Notes: generated from the sequence alone by a model not told the origin. A DNA stretch of 64,000 bases from CAXBNB01 sp049115735 (GCA_049115735.1 JAGDZP010000002.1:1-64000); one strand, 5' to 3'; shown: positions 43,226 through 52,956, counted from the first letter of the stretch. A program made the numbers and translations.

Positions 43226-46200
43226 TTATTGAATGATCAGTTTTCTACTTAATGTTTTGTCTGAATATTTGAAATTTAACAGGTAATATCCTTTGGAGAA
43301 ATTTCTCAAATCAAATCTTCTATGAAATTCTCCTGTGTGAACTCCATCAAACAATAGATAGTTCTGACCTAGCATATTAGTAATCTCAATTTTTAATTCT
43401 TCATGTGTCATCATTGTTGAATTAACAGTCAAGTAGTTTTTAGCTGGATTTGGATAAATACTAAGTGAGTTCAAAAATTTCTCTTCAACTGAAAGGATAA
43501 CTTCTATAAGAGTGACCGAAATGGTAGCTTCGGCGGTAAACTCACCATCAGTTATTTCGACGATCAGTTGAAATGACGGGTTAACATCAAATTCTAATGC
43601 GCCAACATTATTCACTGTAATTTCACCAGTACTTCCATTAATAGAAAAGGCGTCATCGGTATTACCACTTTTTAGTGAATAAGTCAGGTCATCATTTTCA
43701 GGATCGGATGCTGAAACAGTAGCTATGATCGAGCCATTGTCCAGCCCTTCGTCAGTCTCAAGAGCCTGATCAGATATTTCAGGAGCTTCATTTATATCAT
43801 TTATGCTGATAGTTATAGTGGCCTCTTGATTTAGTTCACCATCTGACACCTGAACAGTCAAATCATAAGTGCTCTTAGTTTCAAAATTAAGGTCACTATC
43901 AGTTCCTACCTTTATTATACCTGACCCTTCTTCTATTGAGAAAAAACCATCATCGTTACCGGAAATAATGCTATAAGTCAAAGCATCATTATCCTGATCA
44001 GAAGATACAACAGTTCCTATTTCTGCATTCTCCTCACTATTTTCATCGACACTAAAAGATTGGTCTTCGAAGGTTGGTGCATCATTGATGTCCTTTAGAT
44101 TGATAGTTACAGTGGTCACCACAGTTGCTTCGCCATCGTCAATCGATACACTTAAGTTAAATATGGGAGTGGTTTCAAAATCCAGCTCCTCTATATTGTT
44201 AACTACTATGGCACCAGTATTGTCAATAGAAAAAGCATCATTTTTGTTTCCATCAGAAAAAGTTATGGTAACATCCTCACCTTCTGGGTCAACAAAGACA
44301 ACCGTACCGACAGCAGAATCATTGCTTGTGTTTTCATCCAACTCAAACGTTTGCTCTTCAACAACCGGAGCTATGTTGAGTTTTTGTCCTAAGAAAATGC
44401 CCCTGCCGTGAGTCCCAGCGACTATGGTGTTGTCGGAAGGGCGGGAGTCAAGGTCTTCAATTACAACATTGTTTAGTAGCTCGGTCTCCAGCGTCCATTC
44501 AGTATTGCTTCCATCTAATGCCTCTGTATAGTAGAGCCCAATACTTGTTGCCACATAATATTTTTGATTCCCTTGCCAGTCGACTACAATTTCAGCAGCA
44601 CGCATGGACGGGCCTGTAAATCCAGAAGCCCCCTGATCATCATTAACACTTAAGTTCCCTTCAATGGCCGTAAGTGTTTCACCTCCGTCAGTCGAATGGA
44701 AAAGGCCAGTGATATTATAATTTGAGTAAACCAGTATAATCTCATTTCCGTCTTCCGGATTAATGGCTATATCATTTAGCCATGATCCAGCTGCAACATC
44801 CCCACTTAAGTCCTTACCTGCCATATTCGATACATCAGTGCTTGTATTGGCATCTTCCCAGGAAAATAGAACCGGAAAAGTATCATTCAGCAGGCCTCCA
44901 AAATATAATTTATGAGATGGATTTTGATCAGAGACCTTAATGGCCGACATGTTTACAGCATTGTTTATATCGAAATCTTCCCATCCACTTTCCAATTGAT
45001 CAGGGTCGTCCTGAGCCACTGCTTCATCAATCTGATTATTTCGAGCTAAAAGACCATCTCCAAAGCTTGTATAAAATAAGGTACCTTCATCATTGGGGTC
45101 AACCGCAAAAGGATGGATAAATAAATGCGTAATATCTCTTTTAGTAGAACTAAAATATTCTTCAGCATAAATATCAACGTTACCATTTTGAGAGGAGGCA
45201 TAGGATAAATTAGATCCGAAAAAGCAATATGCACCATCCCCAGAAGAAAGGTCGGTGAGGGATGGAATCAATACACCAGAAAATTCAGCCGCTTCCAGCA
45301 GTGGGGTTCCATTATCCTGTGTTCCACCAATTACTTCTGTTTCTTCTTTATCTCTGCCAATAGAAACGGTATAGTATTGTGTGACATTATAGTCATTGTT
45401 CTTGCTTTCCCATATCACCCTGTCGGCAGTAACATCTGTTGTTTTTGATATCCCACCATCATGTCCGGACCAGAGTGTATCAGGGCTGTTGGGGTCAAAA
45501 AACAGAATATGCTGATCGGCATGATGCGTTTTTCCGAATGGTATTTCCTCATCAATTCTATCTGGGTTTTCATTTCCACCAATCCAGAATTTTGCAGGGT
45601 TGTCCGAGATATTGGTGGCAAATCCATCTTCTGATTTGATTAATTCAACATAGCCCAGTACTACAAAATCAGGATCAGACGGATGAACTGTCAAAGTCAT
45701 ATCATACCCGCCTTGAGTTGTAAACTCTGCGGGTTCATCAAAAATGCTCTCAGGAAAAGTTGGCAAGTTATTAGATCTGTTAGAGAAGGTGGCGCTACCC
45801 CCTGAATCGAATCCACTATAATCGAATAAATAAAAATAATGCTCGTCTCCCGTTCCAGGGTTGTCATAAAGGAAGGCGTATACAGTGGACTCCTGAGAAG
45901 GTGCTAATGAAAGGATGCATCTTGCATTTTGTCCTCCTACTGAGTAGTCTGGAGGTGTTAAGTTTGTGAAAGAAGTTCCCCCGTCTAAGGATCTAAAAAA
46001 ACCATTTTGGGTTGAAGTCGGGCCAAACCAAACGGTCATTAACCCATTGCCATCTACTATTATATCTGAATAGAGAGGGTCTTCATTATTGCTGAGGTTG
46101 GCAGCAAAACGATTGAAAGTATCACCTCCATCTGAGGAAACCCATATACCATAAAAATAAGTACAAATAAATACCCTAGCTATTCCTTGAAAATCATGAA

Positions 46201-46915
46201 TAAATACCTTGCTGGTTAATCGAAATGGCGATATATAGGGGTTGCTAGCAATATCTGTGTTTGGAGAATTTGCCTTAGTTACTGAAGTGGCATTTACAAA
46301 CTCATAGGTTAAAAGTGACCATGTTTCCCCATTATCTGTTGATTTATAAATTCCGGAACCATTAAAAGAATTACCCTGACCTTTTCCTGAAGCTGAACCT
46401 CCATCACTTACCTCTCCTGTTGTTGCATACCAAACATCATTATCTACAGGATCCTGAGCCAAAAAACTAATACTCAGATTACTGCCATTTGGAAGTTTAG
46501 ATGCCCATGTCTCCGCACCGTCAGTAGATTTCCAGATACCTCCGGAGACACCAGCAGCAAGCACTATGTCACTATTTCTTACATCCAGTGCCAGAGCTCT
46601 CGTTCTGCCGCCGACATCAGACGGGCCAAGTTCGGCCCATTCGTGTGTGCCAGTAGATCCATCAGTAAAGGAACGCCTTTTTTGACGCATGGCAGAAGCA
46701 AAAGCCATTTCCTTAGTTCGTACATTCAAAGGTATTTCATTGGTTTGCGGGTCTTTCAGTTTATTTAGAAAGTATTCGTAACGGGCTTTTTTCCTTTCGG
46801 CTCTTGGCAATTTTCTGGATTCTGGCTCCTTTGCTTTTTGATCTATATCAAAGATGAAGAAACATGATAATCCAACGATCAATACCGAGGCTAAAACAGC
46901 AAGTATTCTTTTCAT
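43226..46915 (-). CDS. T9SS-secreted protein with BNR/sortilin-like repeats and cadherin-like domains
   Basis: 1229 residues. N-terminal signal anchor (ILAVLASVLIVGLSCFFIF). From about 90 to 830 it forms one or two sortilin-like beta-propellers, seen as repeated Asp-box segments: WKSTDGAETW, YKSTDNGETW, SSDGGDTF, RSLDGGTSF, FHSTDGGETL. From about 850 to 1145 there are three cadherin-like domains ending in DINDAP/DINEAP-type linkers (NLKDINDAPTFEDQSF, SINDINEAPEISDQ). The last 80 residues are a type A T9SS sorting domain (LSIYPNPAKNYLTV ... GYYLLNFKYSDKTLSRKLI). It is therefore exported by T9SS and attached or released at the cell surface. Adjacent lipoprotein gene 1 bp upstream. Confidence 0.93.
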   Translation of the reverse strand: MKRILAVLASVLIVGLSCFFIFDIDQKAKEPESRKLPRAERKKARYEYFLNKLKDPQTNEIPLNVRTKEMAFASAMRQKRRSFTDGSTGTHEWAELGPSDVGGRTRALALDVRNSDIVLAAGVSGGIWKSTDGAETWASKLPNGSNLSISFLAQDPVDNDVWYATTGEVSDGGSASGKGQGNSFNGSGIYKSTDNGETWSLLTYEFVNATSVTKANSPNTDIASNPYISPFRLTSKVFIHDFQGIARVFICTYFYGIWVSSDGGDTFNRFAANLSNNEDPLYSDIIVDGNGLMTVWFGPTSTQNGFFRSLDGGTSFTNLTPPDYSVGGQNARCILSLAPSQESTVYAFLYDNPGTGDEHYFYLFDYSGFDSGGSATFSNRSNNLPTFPESIFDEPAEFTTQGGYDMTLTVHPSDPDFVVLGYVELIKSEDGFATNISDNPAKFWIGGNENPDRIDEEIPFGKTHHADQHILFFDPNSPDTLWSGHDGGISKTTDVTADRVIWESKNNDYNVTQYYTVSIGRDKEETEVIGGTQDNGTPLLEAAEFSGVLIPSLTDLSSGDGAYCFFGSNLSYASSQNGNVDIYAEEYFSSTKRDITHLFIHPFAVDPNDEGTLFYTSFGDGLLARNNQIDEAVAQDDPDQLESGWEDFDINNAVNMSAIKVSDQNPSHKLYFGGLLNDTFPVLFSWEDANTSTDVSNMAGKDLSGDVAAGSWLNDIAINPEDGNEIILVYSNYNITGLFHSTDGGETLTAIEGNLSVNDDQGASGFTGPSMRAAEIVVDWQGNQKYYVATSIGLYYTEALDGSNTEWTLETELLNNVVIEDLDSRPSDNTIVAGTHGRGIFLGQKLNIAPVVEEQTFELDENTSNDSAVGTVVFVDPEGEDVTITFSDGNKNDAFSIDNTGAIVVNNIEELDFETTPIFNLSVSIDDGEATVVTTVTINLKDINDAPTFEDQSFSVDENSEENAEIGTVVSSDQDNDALTYSIISGNDDGFFSIEEGSGIIKVGTDSDLNFETKSTYDLTVQVSDGELNQEATITISINDINEAPEISDQALETDEGLDNGSIIATVSASDPENDDLTYSLKSGNTDDAFSINGSTGEITVNNVGALEFDVNPSFQLIVEITDGEFTAEATISVTLIEVILSVEEKFLNSLSIYPNPAKNYLTVNSTMMTHEELKIEITNMLGQNYLLFDGVHTGEFHRRFDLRNFSKGYYLLNFKYSDKTLSRKLIIQ

Positions 46916-46916
46916 A

Positions 46917-47321
46917 TCATTTTTGAGTTTTGAGTTGAATCACTTCTGTCTGCTTGCTTCTCAGGTTTCGGTCTACCACTATGAGGATGCTTCTTCCTTC
47001 TGTGAGCACTGAAATCACAGGTTCATTATTTTGATTCTGGTAGTTTTTCTGAAACATTGGCGTAAACACAATGTTTGCCTTTGAGCTTGCACCAAAAGCT
47101 GGTGCGGAAGCTCCGCCTTGCTTCATACTTATTACCGAAACCGTGACATCAATGTTATTACCGTTTTGTTCAGCGCTAATGATTTTTCCTAAAAGAGCTG
47201 TAGAGCTCCTGCCCGGAGTTACGTCACTTAGCTGCAATTTGGGAGTGTCAGAAACCGCATTTTTGGAATTGGAACATGCCAGGAAAACACATAGAATAGC
47301 AAGCAGGTAAAGGTGCTTCAT
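46917..47321 (-). CDS. Lipoprotein partner of the T9SS protein, function unknown
   Basis: 134 residues; lipobox FLACS at about C16. The mature part looks like a small beta domain (STALLGKIISAEQNGNNIDV, KANIVFTPMFQKNYQ, VLTEGRSILIVVDRN). No known family recognised. It ends 1 bp before the T9SS gene starts, so the two are cotranscribed and may work together at the outer membrane. Confidence 0.75.
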   Translation of the reverse strand: MKHLYLLAILCVFLACSNSKNAVSDTPKLQLSDVTPGRSSTALLGKIISAEQNGNNIDVTVSVISMKQGGASAPAFGASSKANIVFTPMFQKNYQNQNNEPVISVLTEGRSILIVVDRNLRSKQTEVIQLKTQK

Positions 47322-47402
47322 TATTAAGTAGGGTTAAATGAAGATATAATATAGAGGTTTTTGGCCAATAATAGTCCACATGAAAACCTAAAGGCACAAA
47401 AA

Positions 47403-47421
47403 AAGGCGCCAGAGGCGCCTT
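47403..47421 (-). terminator. Terminator of rny
   Basis: AAGGCGCC and GGCGCCTT (8-bp arms, loop of 3) are followed on the minus strand by a run of seven T. It lies 22-40 bases after the rny stop codon. Confidence 0.85.
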
Positions 47422-47442
47422 AAAATGTCGTTTGTGCAACTG

Positions 47443-49008
47443 TTATTTAGCGTAACTGATAGAGCGCATTTCCCGGATGACGGTCACTTTGATCTGACCC
47501 GGATATTGCATGTCGGTCTCTATTTTTTGGGAAATTTGGAATGACAAATCCCCGGCTTGCTGGTCAGTTACATTCTCTGCATCTACCAAAACCCGAAGTT
47601 CTCTGCCAGCCTGAATTGCATAACATTTATGCACGCCATCAAAACCAAGAGCGAGTGCTTCCAGGTCTTTCAGACGCTTGATGTAGGATTCCATTATTTC
47701 CCTTCTTGCTCCTGGTCGAGCGCCTGAGATTGCATCGCAGGTTTGTACGATCGGGGAGATCAGAGATGTCATTTCTATTTCATCGTGGTGTGCTCCAATG
47801 GCATTGCACACTTCCTTATTTTCCTTATATTTTTTGGCCAGCTCCATACCCAGGATTGCATGTGGCTGTTCCGGCTCTTCCGGCCACACCTTACCAATGT
47901 CATGCAGCAGTCCTGCTCTCTTGGCAAGTTTAGCATTTAAGCCCAACTCACTCGCAAGGGTCGCACACAAGTGAGCAACCTCCCTTGAGTGTTGCAGTAA
48001 GTTTTGCCCGTAAGATGATCTAAATCTCATACGACCCACCATTTTGATGAGCTCTGGGTGTAGACCATGGATACCTAAATCGATCACGGTTCTTTCACCG
48101 ATTTCGACTATTTCTTCCTCAATATTCTTAGTTGTTTTGGCTACTATTTCTTCAATTCTTGCAGGGTGAATTCGGCCATCTGCAACCAGTCTGTGCAGTG
48201 ACAATCTGGCCACTTCTCTCCGGACCGGATCAAAGCCAGAAATGATAATTGCCTCAGGTGTGTCATCAACGATTATTTCCACGCCGGTGGCTGCTTCTAG
48301 TGCCCGTATATTTCTACCCTCGCGACCAATAATTTTACCTTTAACATCGTCACTTTCGATGTTAAAAATCGATACACAATTCTCAATGGCATGCTCAGTA
48401 GCTGTCCGTTGGATTGTCTGAATTACGATTTTCTTAGCCTCCTTGGTAGCAGACAATTTGGCTTCTTCGACAATGTCTTTTACATGAGAAGATGCCTTAG
48501 TTCTCGCCTCATCTTCCAGGGCTGTTTTTAATTGCTCTACTGCTTCGTCAGCAGTCAGGTTTGAGATCTTTTCCAGTGCCGATACCTGCTGGCTCTTGGC
48601 CTTGTCAAGATCCTCTTTCTTCTTTTTTACTATCTCAAGTTGTGCGGTCAGGTTCTCCTTATCAGACTCCAGTTCCGCTTCCAGTCGTTTGTTTTTTTCA
48701 ATTTGTTTGGATAAATGACTGTCCCGTTGCTTGACTTTATTTTCGTTGCTCAGGATTTGATTTTTCTTTCTGCTTACCTCTTCTTCAAACTCAGATTTCA
48801 TTTTCAGGAATTTCTCTTTGGCTTCAATAACCTTTTCCTTCTTTATGTTTTCTGAGTTCAACTCAGCCTCTTTGATAATGCTTTTGGCTTTTTCTTCAGC
48901 TTCCTCCAAGACTTTCTTGTTGGAGCTTTTTACAAATATTCTGGTAACAAGTGCCCCTGCAATCAGGCCGCCGACCAGAAATAATAATTGAAATGTTATG
49001 CCGTCCAT
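47443..49008 (-). CDS. rny: Ribonuclease Y
   Basis: Membrane-anchored endoribonuclease that starts mRNA decay. N-terminal helix (FQLLFLVGGLIAGALVTRIF), long coiled coil (about 30-170), KH domain with IIGREGRNIRALEAATGVEI, and HD domain with HSREVAHLCATLASELG and LLHDIGKVWPEE. 521 residues, normal. It could process the hairpin-bearing atp operon message. 82 bp after zapA, possibly in the same unit. Confidence 0.96.
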   Translation of the reverse strand: MDGITFQLLFLVGGLIAGALVTRIFVKSSNKKVLEEAEEKAKSIIKEAELNSENIKKEKVIEAKEKFLKMKSEFEEEVSRKKNQILSNENKVKQRDSHLSKQIEKNKRLEAELESDKENLTAQLEIVKKKKEDLDKAKSQQVSALEKISNLTADEAVEQLKTALEDEARTKASSHVKDIVEEAKLSATKEAKKIVIQTIQRTATEHAIENCVSIFNIESDDVKGKIIGREGRNIRALEAATGVEIIVDDTPEAIIISGFDPVRREVARLSLHRLVADGRIHPARIEEIVAKTTKNIEEEIVEIGERTVIDLGIHGLHPELIKMVGRMRFRSSYGQNLLQHSREVAHLCATLASELGLNAKLAKRAGLLHDIGKVWPEEPEQPHAILGMELAKKYKENKEVCNAIGAHHDEIEMTSLISPIVQTCDAISGARPGARREIMESYIKRLKDLEALALGFDGVHKCYAIQAGRELRVLVDAENVTDQQAGDLSFQISQKIETDMQYPGQIKVTVIREMRSISYAK

Positions 49009-49090
49009 GTATATATAGTTTTGATTAACTACATGGTGGTGGGCGTAATAAAGTAACTAAAAATAGAGTGGAGTGTATTAAGGAATATTG

Positions 49091-49375
49091 TTATAACTCG
49101 CTGGAAATCAGCTTGTTTAATTTAGATATTTGATCCAGAGCCACCTCGTCAGTGCTTTGCCGTATTTCCACAGATTGCAGTTTTTCAACTAAATAATCTA
49201 TGGTGGTCATTGCCAATAGGTCCTGATAATCATCAATCCCAAATTGATCCTGATAAGATTTTATTTTTTCATTTATTTTTTTTCCTGCCTGCCTCAAAAC
49301 CGATTCATCCTCGGCCTTTACCTTCATCGGGTATTCTCTGTTTCCTATCTTAATTTTAATTGAAAGTTCGTTCAT
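49091..49375 (-). CDS. zapA: Cell division protein ZapA
   Basis: 94-residue FtsZ bundling factor. N-terminal beta hairpin (SIKIKIGNREYPMKVKAEDE), linker helix VLRQAGKKINEKIKSYQ, then a coiled coil ending in LDQISKLNKLI. Position between a coiled-coil gene and rny is a conserved arrangement in the phylum. Confidence 0.9.
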   Translation of the reverse strand: MNELSIKIKIGNREYPMKVKAEDESVLRQAGKKINEKIKSYQDQFGIDDYQDLLAMTTIDYLVEKLQSVEIRQSTDEVALDQISKLNKLISSEL

Positions 49376-49388
49376 CGAGCTTTTTTAT

Positions 49389-49685
49389 CTACTCGCTCAA
49401 ATGAGCAATGCACTTATCAACTTCTTTAATATATTCATCTAAAACTTCTACCAACTCTGTAGTGTTGCCTTCACTCACTACCATGCCATTCACAATTTTA
49501 CTAATTTTATCTTGATTTTGAAAATCGCCTAAAACGGTTTCCTTTTCCTTGATGACCTCCCTTAATTCCTGATTTTCCTTTTTCAAGGAGTCTACATTTA
49601 CCTTTAGTTTATTGTGTTCGTTAAGTAGTAGAATCAGCTTTCGCTCGAGGTTATTGAGCTCCAGCCGTAAGGGGTTGTCGGTCAT
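49389..49685 (-). CDS. Short coiled-coil protein, possible ZapB-like partner of ZapA
   Basis: 98 residues, mostly one coiled coil (ELNNLERKLILLLNEHNKLK, VDSLKKENQELREVIKEKE) with a helical C-terminal tail (TTELVEVLDEYIKEVDKCIA). No enzyme motifs. It lies between pheT (2 bp) and zapA (13 bp), so it is cotranscribed with both. A ZapB-like scaffold is inferred from size, coiled coil and the zapA neighbour, not from sequence identity. Confidence 0.75.
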   Translation of the reverse strand: MTDNPLRLELNNLERKLILLLNEHNKLKVNVDSLKKENQELREVIKEKETVLGDFQNQDKISKIVNGMVVSEGNTTELVEVLDEYIKEVDKCIAHLSE

Positions 49686-49687
49686 TT

Positions 49688-52102
49688 TTATTTTCTTATT
49701 ATAGCATTGATATTTTGTTCGAAGCTTCTTATCAAAGCACTCATCACTTTATCAATTTGCTTATCATTCAACGTTTTGAATTCATCCTGTAATATAAAAC
49801 TTAATGCGTAAGATTTTTTATTCTCCCCAATATTTTCTCCTTCGTAAACACTAAAAACATTAATTCTTTTGATGAGCTTTTTATTCTCGACTTGAGCGAG
49901 CTTTTTGATGTCGTCAAAAGTGACACTTTTGTCAATTACTAATGACAAATCACGACGTACTTCTGGGAATTTCGGAACGGCTTTGTAAAGCAATTTTTTA
50001 CCTGAAAATTTGACAAGTGCATCCCAGTTTATTTCGGCATAATATACAGCTTGACGAACATCAACTATGGCAGTGATTTTTTTACTCAGCCTGCCTAATG
50101 AAACTAGCGCATTAGTGTTTGCCGAAATATCCAGACCATACTCAAACGCAGGATTATCCGTTGGCACTGAATCCAGCTTATCAATATTGAAGCGGGAGAG
50201 GATCTTGTATACGGCTGAAGACAAATCATGAAATTGAACTTCTGCGTTTGCAGCCCTCCAACTTTCATCATTGTTGTTTCCAGAGAGGAACAGCGACAGA
50301 TGGGTTTGGTCTGAATAGTTACTGTCCTTGAATTTGTAAGTCCTGCCAAATTCGAAGAACTTCAGGTTCTTCTGCTTCCTGTTGATGTTGTATCGAACAG
50401 ATTCAAGGCCTGAGAAAATAAGCGACTGCCTCATCACTCCCAGTTCTTCACTCAGCTTGTTGAGGATGACGACATTCTCTTCCGAATTGATGTAACCGGA
50501 TTTATCCGCATACTCAGGGTTTGTTAATGAGTTGGTGATAATCTCATTGAAACCAATGGAGGAAAGCGATAGTGTGATTTGCTGTTGAATTTTGTCCTTA
50601 TCCGAAGTGGGGAAATTGGCCAGGAAGTCTGTCCCGTAATTTTCCTCTAGTTCTATATTGTTATATCCATAGATCCTCAGGATTTCTTCAACGACATCTG
50701 CTTCTCTCTGTACATCCACTCGATAGGCGGGCACGGTGCAGTCAAACTCCTCACTTGTTTCGTTGGAGACCTTAATATCCAGGTCACCCAGTATTTCTTT
50801 AATCCTGTCATGTGGTATTTGCTTTCCAATAAGCCTGTCAACATTTTGATATTTCACACTTACCGAAAAGTCCTCCAGCGGCTTGAGGTATATGTCAACC
50901 ACCTCCGAAGATATTTCTCCACCAGCCAGTTCCTTTATAAGCAGGGTGCATATTTTCAATGCTGTTAACGTCATATTTGGGTCGGCACCTCTTTCGAAGC
51001 GAAAAGAAGCATCAGTTTTCAAGCCATGCAGCATCGATGTTTTTCTCACATAGTCCGGAGAAAAGTAAGCTGCCTCCAGGAAAATACTCGTGGTAGAATC
51101 TTTCACGCCGGATTTTATGCCACCAAATACTCCAGCAATACACATACCTTCCTCTGCATTGCAAACCATCAAATCCTTGTCGGCTAATTTCCTTTCCACT
51201 TCATCTAATGTGACAAAAGGAGTGTCTTTGGCCATGGTTTTGACAACTATTTTGTCGCCAGTTATTTCGTCGCAATCATAAGCATGCAGTGGTTGACCCA
51301 AAGAATGTAATACATAGTTGGTGCTATCGACTACATTGTTAATAGGAGTTAGGCCAATGCTTTTGAGTCGATGTTGCAGCCAGTCTGGTGAAGCTTTTAC
51401 CTCAAGTCCGGAGATTGTCACGCCTGTAAACCTTGGGCAAGCTTCATAGTTTTCAACCACTACTTCAATTGTTTTCGAAGTATTGTCAACGGCAAATGCT
51501 GAAATGTCCGGTTCTGTCAGTGGTCTTCGGAATGCCGCTTTTAAATCACGAGCTGTTCCGAAATGGGATGCCCCGTCTGCACGGTTGGGTGTCAGCCCAA
51601 TTTCGAATACATGGTCATTTTCCAAGTTGAAATATTGGGTAGCCGGGGTGCCGTTGGCCAAATCTGTATCCAATACCATGATGCCATCGTGAGAAGTGCC
51701 CAATCCAAGTTCATCTTCAGCGCATATCATACCCATGGAAACCACACCACGTATTTTGGCCTTCTTAATTTTGAAAGGTTCTCCGCCTCCGGGGTAAAGC
51801 GTCGAGTTGACAGTGGCTACTACTACCTTTTGTCCGGTTGCAACATTGGGTGCTCCACAAACAATTTGTGATGGTTCGTCCACACCAATGTCGACAGTAG
51901 TCACGCTAAGCTTGTCTGCATCGGGATGTTTTTCACAGGTGAGTACTTCACCAATAACTACTCCTTCCAGATTTCCTTTGACCTGTTCGTAAGTTTCTAA
52001 GCCTTCTACTTCCAGACCTGTCGCTGTTAAGGTTTCTGATATTTTTTCAGGAGACTCGTCTAGCGCAATGTAGTCTTTCAACCAATTCAGTGAGATTTTC
52101 AT
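49688..52102 (-). CDS. pheT: Phenylalanyl-tRNA synthetase beta subunit
   Basis: 804 residues with the full domain order: B1 (ISLNWLKDYIALDE), tRNA-binding OB fold about 40-150 (GVVIGEVLTCEKHPDADKL), B3/4 editing domain (about 215-395), B5 (about 400-480), catalytic-like B6/7, and the anticodon-binding FDX-ACB domain at the end (FPEVRRDLSLVIDKSVTFDD). pheS is not in this window. Preceded by a good promoter at 52252-52281. Confidence 0.97.
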   Translation of the reverse strand: MKISLNWLKDYIALDESPEKISETLTATGLEVEGLETYEQVKGNLEGVVIGEVLTCEKHPDADKLSVTTVDIGVDEPSQIVCGAPNVATGQKVVVATVNSTLYPGGGEPFKIKKAKIRGVVSMGMICAEDELGLGTSHDGIMVLDTDLANGTPATQYFNLENDHVFEIGLTPNRADGASHFGTARDLKAAFRRPLTEPDISAFAVDNTSKTIEVVVENYEACPRFTGVTISGLEVKASPDWLQHRLKSIGLTPINNVVDSTNYVLHSLGQPLHAYDCDEITGDKIVVKTMAKDTPFVTLDEVERKLADKDLMVCNAEEGMCIAGVFGGIKSGVKDSTTSIFLEAAYFSPDYVRKTSMLHGLKTDASFRFERGADPNMTLTALKICTLLIKELAGGEISSEVVDIYLKPLEDFSVSVKYQNVDRLIGKQIPHDRIKEILGDLDIKVSNETSEEFDCTVPAYRVDVQREADVVEEILRIYGYNNIELEENYGTDFLANFPTSDKDKIQQQITLSLSSIGFNEIITNSLTNPEYADKSGYINSEENVVILNKLSEELGVMRQSLIFSGLESVRYNINRKQKNLKFFEFGRTYKFKDSNYSDQTHLSLFLSGNNNDESWRAANAEVQFHDLSSAVYKILSRFNIDKLDSVPTDNPAFEYGLDISANTNALVSLGRLSKKITAIVDVRQAVYYAEINWDALVKFSGKKLLYKAVPKFPEVRRDLSLVIDKSVTFDDIKKLAQVENKKLIKRINVFSVYEGENIGENKKSYALSFILQDEFKTLNDKQIDKVMSALIRSFEQNINAIIRK

Positions 52103-52251
52103 ACTCTATTTTGATATTCCCGAAATTGATTCGGTTTATTCTATTCTGTAATTTTTTTGAGTTTGAGCCGATCTGAGCGACCAGCCAATTCTTTTTTCTG
52201 ATAGTTTGCTATTTGAATAAACAAGCCCTACCTGCTGAAAAAAGCAAGTTG

Positions 52252-52281
52252 CAAAACTACACATTTAGCAGTGAGTACAAA
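52252..52281 (-). promoter_or_regulatory. Promoter of the pheT operon
   Basis: On the minus strand TTTG (52281-52278) is followed after 18 bases by TAGTTTTG (52259-52252), an exact -7 element. Transcription would begin near 52245, leaving a 140-base leader before pheT. Confidence 0.5.
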
Positions 52282-52319
52282 GTGCCAAATGCCTGTATTT
52301 GATTGAGGGGAATAGAAAT

Positions 52320-52529
52320 TTAGTCTTCTTTTTTAGGTTGCTGTTTTCGCGGCTTCAGTGACCTTTTGAAGAGCGTATAGAATAGCAGTAGTGCCATGCC
52401 AGATATCATTACCAACTTATACCAATCAGTGTCTCCACTTTGATATGATTTGACGAATTGATTTGTGGCAAGAAATATCAACAGGAAGCCACCGGCTATT
52501 CCTATAATCTTTAAAGTTCCCTTGTTCAT
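52320..52529 (-). CDS. Small membrane protein, unknown
   Basis: 69 residues with two hydrophobic helices (LKIIGIAGGFLLIFLATNQF and YKLVMISGMALLLFYTLF) and a basic C-terminal tail (RSLKPRKQQPKKED). No family recognised. It lies 8 bp after the DUF1232 gene on the same strand, so the two are probably cotranscribed. Confidence 0.65.
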   Translation of the reverse strand: MNKGTLKIIGIAGGFLLIFLATNQFVKSYQSGDTDWYKLVMISGMALLLFYTLFKRSLKPRKQQPKKED

Positions 52530-52537
52530 TCCTTATG

Positions 52538-52942
52538 CTATTCTACTGATTGCTTTGATATCTCCCACTGCCTGAATTTTTCGATATCTTCCTGGATATT
52601 CTTATATACCCAATAGACCAGAGCGGCATCATCTGTCAGTCCGAGCGCAGGAATGAAATCCGGAATAAAATCCAATGGGGTAATGAAATAAATCAAGGCT
52701 CCTACAACCATCACGATAGATTTCACGGGAAACTCATTGTATTCACCTGAAAATTGAGCTTTGACCATTCTTATCATCAACTTGGTTTGGTCAACAAGGT
52801 CTCGAAGCTTTTCATTGCTTTCGATCACCTCGTTTACCTTTTCAGCGGAGTTTTTTATCAGTGCTTGCAACTTTTGTTTGTCTTGCAAGAGCGCTGTGGC
52901 TTTCTCTTTATATTTCTTAAAATTGAAGTCGTTGATGTTCAT
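52538..52942 (-). CDS. YkvA/DUF1232 family membrane protein
   Basis: 134 residues from ATG 52942 (NINDFNFKKYKEKATALLQD). A longer frame opens at 53038, but a -7 element inside it rules that start out. N-terminal coiled coil (about 15-60), then the DUF1232 hairpin of two membrane helices with the signature YFITPLDFIPDFIPALGLTDD and AALVYWVYKNI. Function of this widespread family is unknown. Confidence 0.85.
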   Translation of the reverse strand: MNINDFNFKKYKEKATALLQDKQKLQALIKNSAEKVNEVIESNEKLRDLVDQTKLMIRMVKAQFSGEYNEFPVKSIVMVVGALIYFITPLDFIPDFIPALGLTDDAALVYWVYKNIQEDIEKFRQWEISKQSVE

Positions 52943-52948
52943 TTCACA

Positions 52949-52956
52949 CAAATATA
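52949..52956 (-). promoter_or_regulatory. -7 element of the DUF1232 gene
   Basis: On the minus strand TATATTTG is an exact TAnnTTTG match and ends 6 bases before the proposed ATG. The message would be leaderless or nearly so, which fixes the start at 52942. Confidence 0.45.

Noticed and set aside
52103..52245. Possible Phe leader peptide before pheT (TTG frame with CTT TTT TCA ... TTA TTC AAA TAG)
   Set aside because: Only two Phe codons, a TTG start at the very 5' end, and no terminator/antiterminator stem pair in the rest of the leader.
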